DNA from: Candidatus Fredericiella danica
GTDB taxonomy: Bacteria > Chloroflexota > Anaerolineae > Caldilineales > Caldilineaceae
Assembly (NCBI GenBank): GCA_016713335.1
Contig: JADJPH010000009.1
Span: 1 to 64,000 of the forward strand
Length of the DNA: 64,000 nucleotides
Reading direction: 5' to 3'
Position 1 is the stretch's first letter, and each line of letters opens with the position of its first letter. The notes under the pieces were generated by a model. It saw nothing but the letters and a program-made list of their open reading frames with translations, was not told where the DNA came from and did no database searches. This document shows, one piece after another, positions 60,075 to 64,000 of the stretch. A program made the position numbers and the translations under genes.

Positions 60075-60878
60075 TCAGATGACCGTGGCGCCCACCAGCG
60101 GCACGCCACTGCCCAGGTCGGTCACCACCCCGCTGAGACTGGCGGGCGCCAGGGTCAAGTTTCCGGTATTGACGATTCCGGGGATAATCGTCGGGTTGAT
60201 TGACCCCAATAGATAGCCGGTGGGCGCGCCGCCGGTCGCCGCCACGGTGGCCACACCCGGCGCCAGCAGGCAGCCGTTCTGACCACTGGTCACCAAATAA
60301 ATGCCACCAGCCCCGGTGGTCGCGGTGCAGTGGTTTCCCAGGCTGTCGGTGGTCTCGATCGTCACGCCCACCAGTGGCGCGCCGGTCTCGACGTCAGTCA
60401 CTGTGCCGTGAAGCGATGTCGTCTTGGCCAGGAGACCAACGCTGGCCGTGTTGTCGGCCGGCTGAAGGTCGTAGTACGCCGCCGACGCGCTTGCGGTGTT
60501 GGTGATGGTAGTGCCACCCTGCCCCAGGTTGGCGGTGGCGTTGATGGTTAGAGTGGCCGTAGCGCCGCCGGCTAGCGTCCCTACCGACCAGGTGGGATTT
60601 ACGTAGGCGCCCTGCGTGGCACTGGACGTGGCAAGCGTCAAGCCGGCGGGTAAGGCATCGGCCACCGTGACGGTCGTCGCGGCGTTCGACTCGCGATTGG
60701 TGACGACCACCGTGTAGACAACGGCGCCGGTCTCAGCCGGATTGTTGTCGGCCACCGTCTTTGTGACGGACAGGTCCGTGTGCGCGATCTCGGTGATGGT
60801 CGGCTGCTGTCCTGCGGTGGTGGGATCGCCGTCTGTTGCCAGCGTGGTGTTGTTCGCCACTCTGGTTCGAGTCCCCAA
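60075..60878 (-). CDS. Giant secreted protein: DUF11 and carboxypeptidase-regulatory-like domains
   Basis: A DUF11 repeat (VVYTVVVTNRESNAATTV) is followed by a regulatory-like beta domain (LHGTVTDVETGAPLVGVTIE, TGAGGIYLVTSGQNGC) and the start of a second (LSGVVTDLGSGVPLVGATV). Frameshifts near 60880 and 60070 connect it to the rest. Confidence 0.7.
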   Translation of the reverse strand: MGTRTRVANNTTLATDGDPTTAGQQPTITEIAHTDLSVTKTVADNNPAETGAVVYTVVVTNRESNAATTVTVADALPAGLTLATSSATQGAYVNPTWSVGTLAGGATATLTINATANLGQGGTTITNTASASAAYYDLQPADNTASVGLLAKTTSLHGTVTDVETGAPLVGVTIETTDSLGNHCTATTGAGGIYLVTSGQNGCLLAPGVATVAATGGAPTGYLLGSINPTIIPGIVNTGNLTLAPASLSGVVTDLGSGVPLVGATVI

Positions 60879-60914
60879 CCGCCACGCCCTGGTTGCTAAT
60901 TTGCGTTACCCCGA

Positions 60915-62348
60915 TCAATGGGCTGTTAGCGCTACGGTCAGCTGGATGGTCGCGGTGGCGCCACTGGTCAGGTTGATCCCGGCGACGCTCAACGCCGGCG
61001 CCAGATAGGTAGCCGTCCCCGAACTGGCGCCGAGATGGGAGGTGCGTTGTGTTGGCGGCAGCGTGTCGACAAAGGTGGCGCCGGTGATCGCGTAGCTGCC
61101 GGTGTTGGACAGCACGATGGTGTAGCGCACCTGACCGCCTGGCTGCAAGACCCCACCTCCAACCACGGCCGCAGTCTTCGTTGCGGCCAGTGTGGCGCTG
61201 CCGCCCACCAGGAGTTGGGTTGGCTGCTTGCCCGGGGTCGCCAGGTCGGCGTCAGTGAGCACACTGGTGGCGCCAGAAGTGGCTGTCCCCTGGTTGGAAA
61301 TGACATCACGAATCTGCACGCCGCTGTTGACCGTGACTTTGAAGTCAAGCGTGGCCTGGCTGCCGGCATTGACGCTAACCGCCCAGGTCAGGCTCTTCGT
61401 CGTGCTGTTGTAGCTGACTGTCCCGCCCGAAGGCGTTGCGCTTGCCGCCACATAGGTTGTGTTGGTGGGCAACACATCGACAAACGATGTCGCCGGCGAG
61501 TTTTGGTTGCCGGTATTGGGCAGGACCACATGGTAGGTGAGGCGGTCACCGGGCGATACCGCGCCGCTGAGGTCCAAATCCTCGTAGGTGACCGTTTTGG
61601 TAGACGTGTCAAAGTTGGGGCCAGCCGTCACCCCGATCACCGTCGCCTGATAACCGCTGGTTACTGCGTCGCCGTCGGTGAGGGCGGTGATCGCGCCGTA
61701 GGTATAGCCGCCCTGGTTGCTGATTTGTGTGATCCCAGCAGGGATAGGATTGTCCACCTGCACCTTGAAGGTTACCGTTGCCTGGCCGTTGGCGGGAACC
61801 GTGATCCCCGTCACGTCCAGCGTTGGGCTGGTGGTATTCAGGGTGCTGCCGCTGGGCACAGTGGCGCTGTTGGCCACATAGGTCGTGTTCGCCGGGAGCG
61901 TGTCCGTGAAGTGAACGCCGCTGATCACGGTGCTGGTGTTGTTGTTGAGCACCACTGTATAGAGCAGTTCATCACCTGGTGCAACGCTGCCGCCGCCGGT
62001 GGTGGCGTTCTGCACCGCCTTGGTCGCCGTCAGGTCCGGCACCTGCGGGTTGACGACCAGGTTGCGGATTTCGTGGTAATTGGTATTGCCGCCGGTGGAA
62101 GCCGCAAACCCCATTTTGAGCGTACCCGGCGCCGCCGTGGGCATGGTGCAGGGCCAAGTAATGTGCGAAAGGTGTCCGACGGGCCGAATTTCATGGCAAT
62201 CGTTACCTGATAGGCCGAGCCTACCGGCGTAAGGGTGATCTGCACCTGCCGATAGTAAGTAGCCTCCGCAGGGCGCGTCACGCCGCTGCTGCCGCAGACG
62301 CCGTTTGTGACCCCGATGTTTGTAAACCCAGTGTAGTTTTTTGGGCAA
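60915..62348 (-). CDS. Giant secreted protein: first DUF11 repeats
   Basis: From about 62160 on it reads MGFAASTGGNTNYHEIRNL (end of the lectin domain), then three DUF11 repeats (LLYTVVLNNNTSTVISGV, LTYHVVLPNTGNQNSPA, VRYTIVLSNTGSYAITG), with ISNQG linkers. The first 50 codons of the open frame are out of frame. Joins the N-terminal segment near 62165 and the next segment near 60920. Confidence 0.78.
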   Translation of the reverse strand: MPKKLHWVYKHRGHKRRLRQQRRDAPCGGYLLSAGADHPYAGRLGLSGNDCHEIRPVGHLSHITWPCTMPTAAPGTLKMGFAASTGGNTNYHEIRNLVVNPQVPDLTATKAVQNATTGGGSVAPGDELLYTVVLNNNTSTVISGVHFTDTLPANTTYVANSATVPSGSTLNTTSPTLDVTGITVPANGQATVTFKVQVDNPIPAGITQISNQGGYTYGAITALTDGDAVTSGYQATVIGVTAGPNFDTSTKTVTYEDLDLSGAVSPGDRLTYHVVLPNTGNQNSPATSFVDVLPTNTTYVAASATPSGGTVSYNSTTKSLTWAVSVNAGSQATLDFKVTVNSGVQIRDVISNQGTATSGATSVLTDADLATPGKQPTQLLVGGSATLAATKTAAVVGGGVLQPGGQVRYTIVLSNTGSYAITGATFVDTLPPTQRTSHLGASSGTATYLAPALSVAGINLTSGATATIQLTVALTAH

Positions 62349-63012
62349 TCGATCCTGGGTAAAGAATATGGGCTTACGGTCAACCTGGTTGTCCCTACCA
62401 GATAACGGTAATTGGTCGTTCCAGTACCGGGACCGCGCACCGCCACCGCCTGCGGAATTGCGCCCGGCCCGCCAATGCGACCTTCGTTTGGATTGGAGTA
62501 GTTGCCGAACTCATCCAGCCCCAATCCCAGGTAGCCGCCACTAAGCCCGTTGATACCCGTTTTCTGCGCGTATCCCAACGAACCACCGTTTGCACCCACA
62601 TTGAACGTGGTGGTGGCGCCGTCAAATAGGAAGAAACTGAGCCCATCGGCGCCGGTGCCACCCCATGACCCATAGTCGAAGGTGATCACCAGGCCGCGAC
62701 CGGTGGGGACGGGTTGATTGTAGTAGGCGTAGCCGGCCCGGTACGTGGCGTTATTGGTGAGGCGCAGCCAGCCGTTGTCTGTCGGGTCGGCGTTACCGCT
62801 CGTTAGGATGGAACTCCCACCAAGCACCCAGCCAGTGGCGGATGACTGCATGAAAGATTCGCTGAGAGGAAAGGTGAAGTCTCCCTGTGCGTAGGCAGGC
62901 GCGGGGGGCAGACCGCACCGATCAGCCACAGCAAGAGCCACAAGGGAATGAATAGTGTCCGCACCCGGAGGGGCGCTGGTAACCGTAGCTTCTCGCCATC
63001 TGAATGCTTCAT
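62030..63012 (-). CDS. Giant secreted protein, N-terminus: signal peptide and L-type-lectin-like domain
   Basis: ATG 63012 has AGGTGGG upstream and gives MKHSDGEKLRLPAPLR, then the signal core TLFIPLWLLLWLIGAV. A frame change near 62900 joins PAYAQGDFTFPLSESF. The domain that follows (GLVITFDYGSWGGTGADGLSFFLFDG, SLGYAQKTGINGLSGGYLGLGLDEFGNY) has the features of bacterial legume/L-type lectins, so sugar binding is likely. Coding continues in this frame to about 62165; the remaining codons to 62030 are out of frame. First of eight segments of one gene of about 11 kb (about 3,650 codons). Confidence 0.78.
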
Positions 63013-63428
63013 TTGGCCCACCTGTGCAAGCGTGTAGACAGTTGACGTGTCGATATCGCACGCCATGCACTTGCGTTGTACACCTGGCAAGTGATGCAGG
63101 GGATTCGACTTCGGCCAGGCACGCCGCAATGCGCCTGGTGGCGGCGAAAAGATCTTGTCTGATCGTACGCTTTCTTAGCGCAAAGCCTGCGCGACAAATG
63201 ACGCAACTATAATTTGTAAAGCAGGTATAAAACTTACAATCCGCTTACACAGCCGCTGTTCACTTCGCCTTGACCGGACTCCAAGCTCCGGATCAATTGT
63301 GGTGTACTTTCAGTCCGTGCTATCTTTAGAATGCACGTCAGGCGTGCTCGGTTGAAGCCGTCAAGATTTTTCTCAATTGAAGTTCTCACAAAACCCACCA
63401 GCCAACGAGGCTGCAATAGGAGCGACAC
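63013..63428. promoter_or_regulatory. Divergent intergenic region between the giant gene and the sulfatase gene
   Basis: About 415 bases without a gene. The most AT-rich part, 63205-63245, holds TATAAT (63208-63213, plus strand) and an inverted repeat TTGTAA..TTACAA (63214-63219 and 63234-63239), suited to a divergent control region, but no -35 box could be assigned with confidence. Confidence 0.4.
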
Positions 63429-64000
63429 ATGGTTGTCCAGAACGACGCCACGAGCTACACCGCCGCGGCAAATCGCGCCCTGCTCAGCGAACTGAATTGG
63501 GATGACTCCCGGGATTTCGAGGCGGCAGCCCGCGGATTTATCGCCAGCCTGGAGGATCCAATCATTGCCGACGATCAGGGCCGCCCGGCTTGGGACCTGA
63601 ACGCCTATCCTTTCCTGGCGGAGGAGACTGCCCCGCCCACGGTCAATCCCAGCCTGTGGCGGCAGTCCCGGTTGCTGACCCTCTATCATGGCTTGTTCAA
63701 GGTCACCGACGGTGTTTACCAGATTCGTGGCTTCGACCTGTCCGTGATGAGCATCATCGAAAGCGACAACGGCTATGTAGTTGTCGACCCATTGCTCACC
63801 GCGCCAACGGCCAAGGCCGGCATGGAGTTGGTATACCGGCATTTAGGCAAAAAGCCGATCGTGGCCGTCATCTACACGCACAGCCATATCGATCATTGGG
63901 GCGGCGTCAAGGGCGTCATCGCCGAGGCTGACGTGCAGGCCGGCAAGGTCAAAGTAATCGCCCCCGAGCACTTCCTGGAGTATGCCATCAGTGAGAATAT
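63429..64000 (+). CDS. Alkyl/aryl-sulfatase, metallo-beta-lactamase fold (SdsA/BDS1-like), 5' part
   Basis: ATG 63429 with GGAG upstream. Residues 1-190 are seen before the window ends: DDSRDFEAAARGFIASLED, GRPAWDLNAYPFL, NPSLWRQSRLLTLYHGLFKV, VYQIRGFDLSVMSII, then the zinc motif IYTHSHIDHWGGVKG (HxHxDH). These are diagnostic of the SDS-hydrolysing sulfatase group, which cleaves alkyl sulfates. No signal peptide is visible at this start, although many relatives are periplasmic. Gene continues past 64000. Confidence 0.9.
   Translation, partial: MVVQNDATSYTAAANRALLSELNWDDSRDFEAAARGFIASLEDPIIADDQGRPAWDLNAYPFLAEETAPPTVNPSLWRQSRLLTLYHGLFKVTDGVYQIRGFDLSVMSIIESDNGYVVVDPLLTAPTAKAGMELVYRHLGKKPIVAVIYTHSHIDHWGGVKGVIAEADVQAGKVKVIAPEHFLEYAISEN

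Noticed and set aside
61035..62210. 391-codon plus-strand frame and 542-codon plus-strand frame at 52895-54523
   Set aside because: Antisense shadows of the giant DUF11/C25 gene; no motifs, His/Arg/Val-rich translation.

Overview
The window reads as a chromosomal piece of a Chloroflexota bacterium, most likely of the Anaerolineae/Caldilineae type. This is inferred from its style: GC-rich DNA, very large secreted proteins built from DUF11, Ig-like and beta-helix repeats with TPTP linkers and short [WY]LPxVSN motifs, lipoprotein solute-binding proteins with T/E/A-rich linkers, and intergenic 'CGCAGAGACGCAG / CCACAAAGA' repeats. No rRNA, tRNA or CRISPR array was seen.

Layout. 1-1.5 kb: 3' part of a DUF11 surface protein. 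1.5-11.8 kb: a sugar-uptake and catabolism operon under a LacI-type promoter (LacI regulator, solute-binding protein, two permeases, a clan GH-A lipoprotein, a GH4 glycosidase, a BadF-type sugar kinase, a GH18 lipoprotein). 11.8-12.5 kb: an array of intergenic repeats. 12.6-20.5 kb (minus strand): xylulokinase, a four-repeat secreted protein, a Gfo/Idh/MocA oxidoreductase and a PQQ-type sugar dehydrogenase with PKD and PA14-like modules, separated by repeats and a 47-G tract. 20.6-24.4 kb: DedA protein and a feoABC iron-uptake operon. 24.6-26 kb: FAD amine oxidoreductase. 26-32.3 kb: a giant propeller/Ig/beta-helix secreted protein. 32.5-40.7 kb: esterase, orphan HigA, then a putative defence block (unknown coiled-coil protein, two BrxD/DUF2791-like ATPases, MazF-type toxin-antitoxin pair, Lhr-like helicase). 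41-44.8 kb: oligopeptide ABC transporter. 44.8-47.7 kb: small housekeeping and accessory genes. 47.8-63.0 kb (minus strand): one long, tightly coupled operon. 63.4 kb to the end: start of an alkyl-sulfatase-type metallo-beta-lactamase gene.

The most interesting system is the 63.0-to-47.8 kb operon. It starts with an approximately 11 kb gene for a lectin/DUF11/PKD-like/gingipain-like (C25) secreted protein. Its stop codon overlaps a PqqD-type peptide chaperone, followed by a radical SAM/SPASM maturase (GTGA overlap), a 60-residue Cys-containing precursor-like peptide, an HprK-like kinase, an S26-type peptidase-like protein (TGATG overlap) and a NTP_transf_5-type nucleotidyltransferase. This has the layout of a RiPP pathway coupled to a giant exported protease/adhesin.

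Caveat for the whole window: most genes carry frameshifts, many explained by one missing base beside a short homopolymer, while protein-level conservation continues smoothly across the break. I read these as sequencing or assembly indels rather than gene decay, and give the full intended span for such genes. Neither ABC transporter has an ATPase gene here.
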